Part shown: one piece after another, positions 22,164-33,620 of the stretch
How the letters are laid out: each line of letters opens with the position of its first letter
Position numbering within the stretch: position 1 is the stretch's first letter
Source of the DNA: Volvariella volvacea V23
Taxonomy: Eukaryota > Basidiomycota > Agaricomycetes > Agaricales > Pluteaceae
Assembly: GCA_000349905.1 (NCBI GenBank)
Contig: KB722770.1
Coordinates: 69,355 to 133,354, forward strand
Direction: 5' to 3'
Length of the DNA: 64,000 bases
Made by a program: the position numbers and the translations under genes
The notes under the pieces: generated by a model
The model's input: the letters and a program-made list of their open reading frames with translations, nothing else
Told to the model about the DNA's origin: nothing
Database searches by the model: none

Positions 22164-25100
22164 TCATACCCCAGATGGGGGCTCACATGTCTCCTGAAGT
22201 AGGGCAAAACGCCTGGTGGTCTCTTCTCCCCAGTTTGCTTTCCCATTTCTATCTAACTCTGTAAGATTATGACATGAGACTTTGTACCAGCAATAAAAGA
22301 GGAGAATTAAAACTGACCTTGTCCAGCATAGTGTATTAGAAATTCATGAGAGCCAGCTGGAATGTCAAGAACTGTCCAGCTCCATTTTCCACTAATGCAT
22401 GTGCCAAGTGCTTGCCCACAGTCCTGAGATTTATCTAATGGAGCATTAGTGGTAAAGTATTGTAATGCACCATCAACAAATATCTGCAGCACAAGGTCTT
22501 GTGCATCTAAATCAACAAATAAAATTCTATGATCTGTTGGCCAGGATATGTTATATGGAATTGATAATGGGTAGCCATCTGCATTTAAAGAAAACTCCAA
22601 GATTTTGGGTGGCTGCACATAACTAGGCCCAAGGCAAGGCACTGAGATTCCACTATTTGGTTGAGATTTCTGAGATGAGGGCCTGACTTGTTCTGCCTTG
22701 AATTCTTCAAGTATTTTTGTTTTTATAGCTAGAGCAGGATTTGGAGAAGCAAGTAGAGGCTCCTTTGGGTTATAATGCTTTTCCATGTGGAGGGCTAGAA
22801 CATTGATTATATTTAACAAAATCTGTTTGAGAATACTATAATTTCTTACCAATAAAAATTGACATATACAAAAATAGTATATTTTGCCAAAGTAACCCAT
22901 TGAAAAATGCCATTGTGTGCTTTTTTAACCACTTTCTATAATTGGTTTCAGCATGTAAATCAGCATGTGTCAAGTATACATACAGTTCTATAGGCCATTG
23001 ATCTTTTGAAGGCTTGCTTTCTGATAAACTTAAACCTGCAAAGCAGTTATCTGCTTTCCAGTGTTCAAAAAGGTTACTTGTATCACAAGAAAAAAACTTT
23101 TGATTGTGCTATAAAAATGTTAGTGAGTCTTAAGTGAAGCAAAAATATACCCACTGTTAACCAGAAAGAAACATTATTGTTGTTAAACCCATGGTAGTGA
23201 TATTCTTTTGGAAGTTTTTGTAACAATTGAAAGACTTCCTTTTTAATTTGTGAGCCTTCTTCAGCTAACTCTATCTGGGGTTCATTTTGCAAATCCTGTC
23301 TAAAGAATTGTTTCTATTAAATTATGAGGTGATGATGGTAAGTTCACTTACTGAAATAAATTCCATGCCATACTCCAAGCTTTGAGATGTTTCAAGTCAG
23401 AAGAAGATCTAAAAATTATATCTTAAATCCATAAGCAATAAGTAATAAGTTAAACTTACAACATTTGTACCAATGTTTGGTTTGTTAAGACAACCAAGAT
23501 TATACCAACAAAACCATCCAAATTAAGCTTGCTAAGCTGGTGTTTTTTGACATTGTAAAGCCTGGTATAGGCCTTTCCTAGAGCCATTAAGCCCTTCCAT
23601 GACAAGAAACAGTTGCTCTCTAGACAAACAAGGCAATAACTTTGAGTTTGCCATATATACTGAAAATATAGCTGAAACCAAGAAGCATATTGTAAAGAGC
23701 TAAATGCAGATCTGTCAAACTTGACAAGTAATTCTGGGTAGTTCTACTTTAGATTTAGCCAAGGCTATCAAGTGGTGCAAAACAAGCAACATACCCAATG
23801 TTGACATTGATCAACAAATCTCAGATATGCTCCCTCTTCCTCAGCATACAAACTTCTAAAATCTCTCACCATGTGCATTACCACTGCATCAAAATCAAGC
23901 TTCACCATTAAGGCCACAACACATTCTGATAGGTCTCCCCTATCTAAAAGTGTGCTACATCTCCACCAATACTGACATATAGCTTGAAGAACAGAGGAAG
24001 TCATGTTACTTTTATCCTCCAACCTCATTAAGCACTTTTCTACTATTCTGAGTGCATATGCCTTCTTATTAATGTAATAACTCTTGCTGCGGTAAGGATC
24101 CAGCAGGAAGTCGGAAAAAGACTGATGGTGCACCGCTAACTCTGCATCATAATGACTGGGTATCGCGAGAACCGAATGGAGTCTTCGGAGCAGTATACGA
24201 CTTGGATTTTCAGGGTTTGTGACTATGGCCAAATCGAAATCTCGAAGAGTTGCTTTTTTATTCCATGTGGTGGTGGCACTCTCTATCACCAGAAATAGGA
24301 GCTCCCCTATTTCACTGTTATCGGGTTTATGTGACGATTTCATGACGTGGATGTAGAGTTTGTCAAGGAAGATAAAAGCTCTGGCATCTTGCCTGAGACA
24401 ATCTTGCAGCAATAAATGCGGATCGCCATTAGACTGAGAAAGAAATCTGAAAAGAGTGAGCGGGTAGATATACTGTCCACCTGCCCTAAGCGCAATGAGG
24501 TTGACATCGGCGTGCGCAGGCCATACTCCGTCAACAGCACGGGATTGGAGGATATCTATGTGCCTGTGGTACAAGGCTAAGAACCTGGCCCTGATAAACT
24601 TCCGCATCTCTCCATCGATATCAATAGCGCCAAGGTTAATTGAGGGTCGACACCAGTGCATAAGTGGTGGTGTATGAAAGGTATTAGTGATGTGGGGTTC
24701 CGGGCGGCTTGCTATAAGGAATGCCGGACGAAAGTGCTGTTCGCATGACTTCCTGACAAGGTCCAAGACTCTGAGCTGATCGCCTTCGTCTTCGCATTCG
24801 TCCAATCCGTCTATGATGATGACCGCCGCGGGAAATGTGGGAGCTGAAATAACAGGTTCGATGATGAGCTTCCTCCATTGCACGTCGAGGTGTGCTTGCA
24901 AGACCAGCGGGTCACTTTCAATGACTCGAATGATCTCCTCCCCAACGCTAGGAAAAGTCACCGCTAGTCGATAAGCCAGAGTTGCGACGAAGGCTTTGAG
25001 GTTGTTGCGGGCTGAATCGCCACGGAAGAAGAAGAACGAGCCAGCTACCTCGCCACAGGAGATTTCGTTGTCTATCCTGTCTGCGGTGGTTTTCGCGATA

Positions 25101-25491
25101 GCCGATTTTCCAGTTCCAACAGGACCCCTCAACCATAGGACACCCTTTTCTCGTCGCGGATCAAGTATCCAAGATAGAATGTCGTCAAAAATTGCTTGAC
25201 GTGTCCCCTCGTCGCACCCTAATGGTTCAGCACGGACTTCGCCCGTGTGCATAGCATTTGGGACAACAAACTCTTTCAGCTGCTTGAGACCTTGAAAGAG
25301 ACACATGAATAAAAAGCATCCAAAAGAAATCGACCGCTACCCCTACCTTCTCTAGAATGATCGAGGACTCTGATGTTGTACATGTTATTGCTATTAACGT
25401 TTGTCTCCATCCTTCCCGTATTGGTAATCTGTGAGTTCGTGATGGCCTCTGCAAACGTGGGATTGGTGTCTAGCTTGTGACCGATAGACAT
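22164..25491 (-). CDS. NACHT NTPase (NLR-like) with long unrecognised C-terminal half
   Basis: My model has eight exons: 25491-25347, 25290-23795, 23743-23460, 23408-23352, 23299-23155, 23108-22850, 22794-22318 and 22258-22164; 985 aa. Introns are 46-59 nt with good donors. After a short variable N-terminus comes the mushroom-type NACHT module: GTRQAIFDDILSWILDP, Walker A GPVGTGKSA (residues ~104-112), an FFFFR sensor-like segment, Walker B IIIDGLDECED (~206-216), then SRPEPHI and a helical region with HHQSFSDFLLDP. Such proteins are STAND-class ATPase switches thought to act in non-self recognition and cell death in fungi. The C-terminal ~438 residues (exons 3-8) match no family I know; they include a hydrophobic segment GFVGIILVVLTNQTL and a beta-rich end with WTVLDIPAGSHEFLIHYAG. 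A paralogue at 44.8-45.6 kb conserves exon 3, supporting the extension. If exon 2 is read through instead, the protein stops at 23768 (555 aa). Confidence 0.78.
22212..24089. other. CpG-free block over the NLR-like 3' half
   Basis: There is no CG dinucleotide in 1878 bp (neighbours at 22210-22211 and 24090-24091), yet the upstream part of the same exon (24090-25290) has normal CpG density. The block is also AT-richer. The edge falls inside exon 2 near residue 449. Everything from there to the last exon is CpG-free but retains open frames and splice sites. Confidence 0.8.
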
Positions 25492-28400
25492 CTCGCAGTA
25501 GACTTGTAAGGAGGGTGAGGCGTATTGAGGTAATATAGGCTACAGTTGTTTAACTGGCCTTGCTGTGGGCGTGGATGAGAGCGGGGAGTGGATTGAGGAT
25601 ATAGTTCAAAGGCAAGGGGGGCTCGTGGCCAGTGCATGGCCGTCATGATTCTCAATAGGTCAAGCGCCGAGCTGCGGCGCCAATTGCAGAGCCGACATGC
25701 ATTCGACATGCATTTGCTCATATTCGATGCCCCTGAGCTCCAGTCTCGTGCATGAATTTGGCAAAGTCACAAACTGAATCTGCGGAGCTGTGGAGGTTGA
25801 CGCCCTGACCACAAAAATCGGGTTTTCTAAGGAGTGCTGACCTGTTGTCGTGCATATGCAGGCCTAAAATCGCAGAAGGTAATCATCAACACCGGTTCAC
25901 TGTAGCTTACCACGACCCTCGACCACGAGGATGATGACATAAATGACCCAGTACAGCTCCAGCCGTGAATATCATGACGCTGCGTACAACCCCTCGATCC
26001 CGATCATCAAAAGATACGGGAAGATGAATAATAGCGATTCAATGGACCATCTTGTATTGTACAAGGTAGTTGCGGTACGAAAGCCAAGATACATTTGTGG
26101 GCCACAATAGCTTGAAAATCCTTTCCCACGAACATACGCTTTACCTTTACCTTTTGCATGCAAGTTCTATCTTGCAGATCCCAAGTCAGCAAACACACGC
26201 TACGAGGGTCAGGAACGACTAAGTAGCAATGTTGAGCAAGGTTTTGCTTCTACCACGTTCGCGAATTGTGGCACTCGGGCTCGCAGATGCGGAAACAACG
26301 AAACGGGATTGCCTTGCTGAGCGCATTCAAGTTTCGCACATCACAATATCGCGATATCAATTCTAATTCGCGACTGCGAGGTACAAATTCATTGTTGATC
26401 CTGATAAGTATGCTGACTGTTACTAGCTTCCACAGGTCGAGTTTAGTCTGAGGTCCTTCCGTACATCTGGTAGTACGAGAAATCCTCTTTGCCCTTGAAG
26501 AAGGCATACATCGTGTAGAGTCGTTTGCTGTACTGTCTATTTCCGTGTGTAAATTTATAGTGGACTCCTTACACAAAGCCGAAGACAAAGTCGCAGGAGT
26601 TCATCCCCATAGCATTCTCCACGAAAGAAGATCACAATCTATGCAAGATCCTCAAAGGTACTCCGGGTCCAGCTACAGCCTCCCCTTTCACAAGTAAATC
26701 TCTACCGAAGTCATTGATCCTCGCAAATATCCTCCCGTATACGCCTTTAATTGCGCACACCGCTCAATTCAAACCCTCCCTTCGGCCCTTTTTTCTCTTT
26801 CAACCGCGGTAGTAGGCATTCAAACGCAAATTCCTCGTGATTCTCTTCTTTGTGTGGACATACGAACACCTCAACTCCCAACAAGACCAACCATCTGCCA
26901 AAGGTCTACATCCGCTCCAAGTGTCACCATCGCCGCCGGTGTCAACCCGTCTATTTCGCATCAAGAAGTAACTACCGACCCCAGACGGGCTCTAGAGAAT
27001 TCCTCCCATGATGCACGTCAACTCGGAATTACCGTTGCGCTGGCGGTAGTGTAATTAATAGCTGTATCCGACTCCTTGCAGGCTCCGGACCGCAGCATCC
27101 CACATGGCTTCTTCCCTCCAGTTTTACGTTTTTTGTGTGCACATCCGTTACGGGCTCGAGAGGACTTTGCTTATAATTAGAGGGTGCACGCGCAAGGTGG
27201 GTGTAGATGCTCCGGCCCGGGGCGGGAATTTAGGCAAATGTCGCGAATTGGCCCACTGAACAATACAACATTCGACGGAATCAACGGCATCGTGCGTTGA
27301 GTGTAGAGGCGAACGAGCTTCAGCAGAACTGCTGACAAAGAAAAAGATACGACGTGAATGTATATCCAGATTACATGCGAGCACGAAATCCGCTCGCAAC
27401 CAAAATACCACAGCTGGACCGATTGCCGAATCCAAATTCCTTTTCTCTACCCTTTAGACCGAGACCACGACCGGCTCTCACCTCCCTCAAGCTCCTCGAC
27501 ACGGCTTCAATCAAACTCACCAGGCCCGCAACGACACCTTCACACCGCGGCCAGCACGACAGAGTGGCGGCACCCCCACACCGGCGTATGCGTGCTGTAC
27601 CCCTGAGCCAGCCCCGGCGGCGGTACTGCCCGATCCAGCCAGGACATGGCCCCGGCCCAGGGCACTCGTGCGCGGACGTCGAGTGCGAAGTATCTGTCTA
27701 CTGCTAGTTAACTGCGCGGTGCCCCCGCTGGGCCCTGCGTCTTGCCGCTAGCTCGAGGCACACGAACGGTCGCAGATGCGGGAGCGGTGGGCGGGTCTGG
27801 CCGTCTCTCCGTTTTGTCTCTCCAACAGTCTCCAGCTTGAAGCTGCCAGCGAGATGCAGCGCCAGCGTCCAAACCGGCCGGGTGCCGGCACCAGCACCAG
27901 CACCAGCACCAGCACACGCACACACAAAGTCGTTGCAGCAGCCTTGCCGTCGTCGACGCTAGGCGGCCGATTTTTCGCTCTCGGGGGATCGCTCAAGCCG
28001 TAGTTGTGTTTTTGGCAGGGGCCGGCCATTTGCCAGTGAAGACACCGCCGTGGCCGGCCAGAAAACACTCTCGTGTGCTCCTCTGCCCACGTATCTTGAA
28101 GTAAATCACAATCACAAGAGTTGCCTGCCAGCCCGAGCCATCGCGTCCGGGTTTGAGCGAATCGTGGCACTGTACTTACATGCGCTCGGACGCACGTGCG
28201 GTACAGCGAACTGACCAAATGGGTTTGACTATACTTGATTTAGGAGATCTGCTCTGCTCCAGTATCGCTCAACAATCCCTTATATCGTATACCACTGCAG
28301 TCGGTAGTGTCTCAAACAAGCTAATCGCTATCCCGTTGCTGTAGTTCTGGCTGTAGCGGCAGGCAACTGGTGGAAAAGGGACTCTTGACGTGAACGCACC

Positions 28401-29060
28401 TTGCTGTTGACCTTAAAGCGCCAACTCAAAATTTGACCCGATAAAGATAGAGACACCTTTGCAGGGAAAAAACACCAATATAATATTACTGCCTTGCCCC
28501 AGCCTTGGGAGTACACAAGTATATACACGCACCGACGCCCACACACTGTACTGCTATATGCACAAAATTGTAACTCACAGAGGGTGAGAGGAGAGGGGAA
28601 TGGGTACAGTATGGCGCCACGATGCACGATGTACGACTATCAACTGCGACTGCAACGGCGAGATGCACACAACACAAGACACGGGACAACGACAACGACT
28701 ACAATAATAACCAACCAACCGATAAGAAACGATCAACGACGTGGATACAAAAGAAAGAGAGAGAGAGAGGAGGGATCTCTATGTACTGTACGGCGATGAT
28801 GCAAGTCCATGGGCAATGTGTGCATTTTACTGCCAATGACGCGACACACGTCCTCTAATCGTGTCCTTTTTTGGATCTTCTTCGCCAGCCAACTCGCATA
28901 CCCCTGTACAATATATCCATGCCGGAGCCAATCTCGCTCCCCGCACAGGTAGACACGCATATATACGGCCCCGCACTGCAATATCAATATCACCATATCA
29001 AACCCGGCCCTGGGCCCATCAGGTCACATGCACACCCCCACACACACATGCACACTCCCT
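25492..29060. other. 3.6-kb gene-poor region
   Basis: Upstream of the NLR-like gene. Only short, overlapping open frames occur, none with a recognisable domain or a convincing exon chain. It contains a CACCAG repeat (listed), a GA-rich microsatellite near 28757-28772 and CA-rich tracts near 29035-29055. A small fungal gene without known relatives could be missed here. Confidence 0.45.
27889..27917. repeat. CACCAG microsatellite
   Basis: About five tandem copies of CACCAG within otherwise unique intergenic DNA. It is not inside a supported coding exon. Confidence 0.7.
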
Positions 29061-29968
29061 TCACCGGGCAGCGGTGGTGTAAAACAAGGGCTGATGCTGG
29101 GACTGATGATTGTGATGGCGATGGGCGTAAAAGGGAGACGACTGGGAGACTTGGCCGGTCTGTGAGAATATGGACTGGGGGGACGCGGTCCAGGTGGACT
29201 GCTGCATCGTCTGGACGTAGAAGGGGTCCGTGGATGCGAACAGGGACTGGGACGGGGAAGGGGATGTGGATGCTATACTGGGATCTTGCAACGTAAATGG
29301 ACTCGAATTTGATGACGATGACGTGGTGGGGTATGGATGGAACTGGTGTGGAGGTGGCGTGGTGGTCGCGGCAGCGGCAGTGGTTGGGGACGATGCGGCG
29401 GAGAAGGCTCTAAAAGCTTGATGGAGGTGTGCCTGGGGCTGGTGCTGCTGGGCAAAGTAGGAAGGGGGATGGTGATTGGGGTGGAGGTGGTGATTGGGCG
29501 GGATTGAGGCGAGTGGGGAGAGGTTTGGGGTCATGGGGGAAGATGGAATCAGGAGATCCTCGACCATCCGCTCGTCCTCCTCCATTTCGTCCCGCTCGCT
29601 GCTGTGGTGCATCCCGGCGCTGCTGCTTCGCATCGCGTCTTCGCTCGCGGCGCCGCGGAGGGAGGAGAGGATCGAGTCGCGCTGTGCGTCGGTGCAGCTG
29701 AAGCTGGACGAGGGCGTTCTGCGGGTGGGGGTGTTGCAGGGCTGGGTGCGCCTCGTCGAGTACGAGGTGGAGGAGGGTGCGGACTGGCAGAAAAGAAGCT
29801 GGGCGAGCTGGGCCTGTTGCGATATGGAATATCAAGATGATATATGGGGGAAAGGTGCTAATCAGGACTTACGTGAAGCGCAGCCAGGTCCATGGCCTCC
29901 TGTCCGATATGGCTGGCGGAGAGGGACGAGACGAGGTCGTCGACGGAGAGGCCCATGTTGGCGGTCAT
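29061..29968 (-). CDS. hypothetical protein, Ser/Pro/His-rich (282 aa)
   Basis: Exon 1 is 29968-29873 (MTANMGLSVDDLVSSLSASH...), then a 59-nt intron (gtaagt...caacag), then exon 2 at 29813-29061. The N-terminal ~45 residues look like a short amphipathic helical module (SASHIGQEAMDLAALHAQLAQLL) that could be a conserved interaction segment. The remainder is disordered, rich in Ser, Pro, His and Gln, and contains an acidic patch (ERDEMEEDERMVEDLL). The splice gives one uninterrupted frame of 849 nt. I do not recognise the family. It stands alone between two gene-poor stretches. Confidence 0.6.
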
Positions 29969-32389
29969 CGCAGCGTCGGTGGGGCGGGCGTGGGAGGAGG
30001 GGGTGAGAGGAAAGGGAGAGAGGGAGAAGAGAAAGCTTAAAGGGAAATCACGGCCACTGGACCAGTCCCAGGGGCATGTTTGAGGGAGTCCACCAGATCA
30101 CAGATCTCATTAGCAAACACGTGCACCCGTGAATCAGCCGGTCCGACCCTCCCCGGTGTCTTCCGACCCACGAGGCCCTCGAGCCTGTTTCCCACTTGCC
30201 CAAACAAACCAGATCCCTGCCGCCAGCCCTTGCTCACCAGGACAGCGAGATAAGATAAAAACGCCCTCGTCATTCGGCAAAACACACTGTGTCATGAGAA
30301 ACGATCGGTCGGCTTGGGCTCCCAAATCTGCGATCCACGCACACCCATATCGGTCGGGTGCGAGATCCCACCGCTCATCAATTCTCCCAGCAACAGCAAT
30401 CTGCGGAGGCTCTTTCGACTACGATACCGCGCTCTAGTTCTAGGTCGTGGTTATCTGCTTCTCCACTGTTCTCCGTGATAACGCACGGGGAGTTGGGGAC
30501 TCTAGACTCTGCCGCACTGCACCGCTTGTGCATTGCACCACGGCCACTTGACGGCACTCGAGCACTTCCAAACGCTTATCGGCAACGGGTATACCGTAAA
30601 CGAGCTTGCCGTAGCCAACCATCGCGGTCCGGAGAAATGCTGAGCGTGGTACGGTAGATACTCTACCAATACAGTGTGATATGCACAGGACAATACAGTG
30701 AAGTGCGCTGTCCATTCCTGATCAAACTCTATGGACGCTGCACCGAGTTTAACTGTGAACGCAATCAGAGTGGTGCCCAATCGCAAGGTGTTGCTTGTCC
30801 ACCCAAGTTACCGTATACACGCCGGTGCTGCCTCGTGTAAAGCGTGTGGGTATCAGTGCTAGTACGTGAATGGTATGAAGGGATATCACGATACACGGCG
30901 TGCGCCACATTCAAGCCGCATACTGTGGCTGATATTGTGGGGAACCGCAACCAACGTGCCGGCTTCAACTACAGCTGGGGCACTAGATCCGGGGAGCGCC
31001 AACTTGATAATTGCGCAGAAGTAAAGACATCAACGCAGGTCTCCCCGTGTCTGATTTGTTGCGATCGGCCTCGTGGGATTCATGTGTGCAAAACGAGCCC
31101 TGGGGATGTAATTAAACTGTGTGGGATGAGATGCAATGTCGTGTACTGGTGGGCCACGTTACAGATACGAGGCGGTGCGGGTCCGGTTTCGTGTGCCCCC
31201 GCTACTAGAACCGATGGTGCAAGTATGAATGCCTGGACGTTCGAGTGCCGTGACCACAACTGTTCGTGTATTTTGAACACGACCACACCGGTACTCTTTC
31301 CTACACGCTGTACCTTACTTGGTGCCTTATCGGTCCCGGTGTGTTATATATAAATATCAATAACGTGCACAGTTACGGTAAACAGTAAATGATAAACAGC
31401 ACAACAGAACACCCCACCAACGCTGCCGTCCTCCCGCTCCGAATGCGATCAGAACACACGGCTCGAGAGATCCGAGCGTGCTAGCTTATCAGGTGCCGGG
31501 CAGCGGTTCAGGGTGGCGAGGAGGCGAGTTTTATCACAGACAAGCCTGGCTGGGAATGCATCTGCAGATGGACGCAGACCAGGTCCTCCGCTGACTGGCG
31601 AGAGCACGCGCGTGCTTGGTCGATTCAGGTTGGGAGTGGATATCCGCGTCCGTGTTTGGGAGGTGGAGGTGGAGGCGGGGATGTGCCGGTGGTGCGGTCT
31701 TGACTCGGAAATCTGGAACGATGCTGGGTCTAGTCGTCACAGAAGAAGAAAGAAGGGAGCCATGGTTTATTGGAGAAGCATGCACATTGACGATGGACGC
31801 GCGAAATGCGAGACTGACACCGTCGTTTGTTGTTTTGTTCTTCATTCCCCCCCTCCCCCTGCGGCGCTCCACAAGAGATCTCTGCTCGCGACTCGGAGAT
31901 CTTGGAGGGCGGGGAAAGGAATAGGAAGGGAGGTGTCGGATAGATGCCTCTTTTGTTCCGGTGCGGGGCGGAGGGCGGAGGGCGGAGGCGGATGGGGTCT
32001 GGATGACAATAGAATATGTATAGATAGGGGCCATTACCCCGCAGGTGTAATTATAGTAGCAGGAAACCGGATACGTTGAGCTTCCACCCAATGGAGTGAG
32101 ATTATATTATGAAAGGCCAGCGCGATTTGTACAATTTTGGTTCAAAACTACCAATATCGTGCCAGCAGAGGGGAAGCTGCAACAGACGTGGGTGCCACCG
32201 ACGCACCACGACGTCAAATCCAAGTATACGATTCTAGGACGCTTCTGGGATTCGTACAAGCAGTGATTTTGTAAGTCGATGGGTGTGGTCATACAGTGCT
32301 ATGCATATGCTGTACCTGAAGGAAGAGACTCGGAAGCGGCGAACAACTCGTCGGCACTGAGCATTTCCCATTGGCTACCAAGAATACAG
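29969..32389. other. 2.4-kb gene-poor region
   Basis: Presumed promoter of the 282-aa gene followed by sequence with scattered short frames on both strands. The longest frames lie on opposite strands over the same DNA (31513-32091) and neither resembles a protein. No RNA gene or transposon was seen. Confidence 0.45.
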
Positions 32390-33503
32390 TCACCTGTCCC
32401 ACTCGCACGCTAACGGTACTGGGATATCAAAAGGACCGACACGCCTTTCGTAAGTAGGCGTTGTGTCTGCTTCATTGAGCTCGAAACAGGGTATTATGTA
32501 TAATCTCTCGAGAGTATCTGCGTGCATGACCAGGGCGTAATATATAGATGCAGCTGGGAAGCTAGAGGTATGGAACAAGAGATAGAGGCAACACTTCTGC
32601 AAGCCCTTGAAAGATGCCAAATACTCGAATAAGGAAGGGGAGGCGTATGTCGTAGTGAGTTCCCGAAGAGCAACCTTGTTTTGTGTTAGGGCGACCCAAA
32701 GCGGATTAGCATTGCTAGGCTTGTTCCTCTGCCAGCGCAAGTCCAGACTTTGGAGGCTGTTTAAGACTTGGAAGAGGGAGAGGTCGAGCGATAGTTGTCG
32801 TTGTAGGTGGGAAATAGCCGTAGATGGCGAGTTTTCGGAGAGCCATGAAGGCGAGTGTTGGAGGAAAGATATCGCAAAGGCTGAAGGACATCGATCCGTG
32901 TATTTGAGAGTTTGGAGGGACGGATTATCATCCGGATTTGGGTCAAGAATTCTGGGGGTAACTGCAGGTAGCTGTCTTCTTGAAGCAGGAATGATCGAGC
33001 TGGAGAGACTCTAAACAACGAAGCTTCGTCAAGTAGAGTCGTCAACTCGTGAAAGCCAAATATTTTGAGTTCTAGGTGTGTCAAACCCCCACAAGCAGCA
33101 TCGATAGCTGCCTGCAGTACATCACAAAATAAAGGCATCGATTGCGGTGATCGATCAAGGCAGGACGCTCCTAACAACCCAGTAAAACACGGGGGGTGGT
33201 CCAACAGTGCGGGTGGGCAGAACTACGCCGCCCTAATTTGATGTTCAATTGAAGGGAAGGAACACCTCTTATGAATGCCTTTGGGATGGTTTGAAGTAGG
33301 TGTTCATGCATTGGTATACTGTCTTCGAATCGGATGGAAGTTTTGAGTTGTTCTTTCTCAATGTAGATGGAGACGTGTCGAACAACAAAGAGGGTAAAAA
33401 TCGCATTGCCACGGCGAGAAGCGAGGCGAAGCGGCAAACAGTCGAGTCCATTGTCAGTAAGACCTGCAATCTTGTAGAGTAGTTCAGTAGGGAGTTCGCC
33501 CAT
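32390..33503 (-). pseudogene. F-box-like type 1 pseudogene (locus A)
   Basis: Starts at 33503 with MGELPTELLYKIAGL, almost identical to the intact paralogue at 53366. It carries the F-box-like opening (LPLRLASRR, VVRHV) and continues in pieces: a frameshift near 33200, further frame changes, and a deletion near the 3' end that joins ...MHADTLERLYI directly to PCFELNEADTTPTYE, removing about 70-80 residues present in the intact copy. Conserved blocks that remain include NPLWVALTQNKVALRELTTTY and SLFEYLASFKGLQKC. It is divergently arranged with the intact type 2 gene at 33621. It cannot make a full-length protein. Confidence 0.82.
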
Positions 33504-33620
33504 GAATGACGCCAATGAATCACTGCTACCGATAACGGCTGTTGCTGGACACTGCACAACACTGCGCAACAAGATGGTTTGGCAAGGTGTTCCCACGCTA
33601 TTAACACCACACCCTCATTC
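33504..33620. promoter_or_regulatory. 117-bp bidirectional promoter of the F-box-like pair (locus A)
   Basis: This is the whole space between the two divergent start codons (33503 minus, 33621 plus). The same sequence, in inverted orientation, lies upstream of the intact type 1 gene at 53268-53365, including GGTAGCAG, CCAGCAACAGCC and CCAAACCATCTTGT blocks. Its conservation in both copies while the attached coding regions decay suggests it is functional or recently duplicated. Confidence 0.55.

Noticed and set aside
23083..23292. Frame in the NLR-like 3' region considered as a separate small gene
   Set aside because: It lacks an ATG and is better explained as exon 5 of the 985-aa model, with proper flanking splice sites.
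31513..32091. Two ~185-codon frames on opposite strands
   Set aside because: Mirror frames of GC-rich DNA, neither with recognisable features.
33579..33620. Upstream extension (TTG start) of the intact type 2 F-box-like gene
   Set aside because: Not ATG and lies in the shared promoter conserved with locus B.
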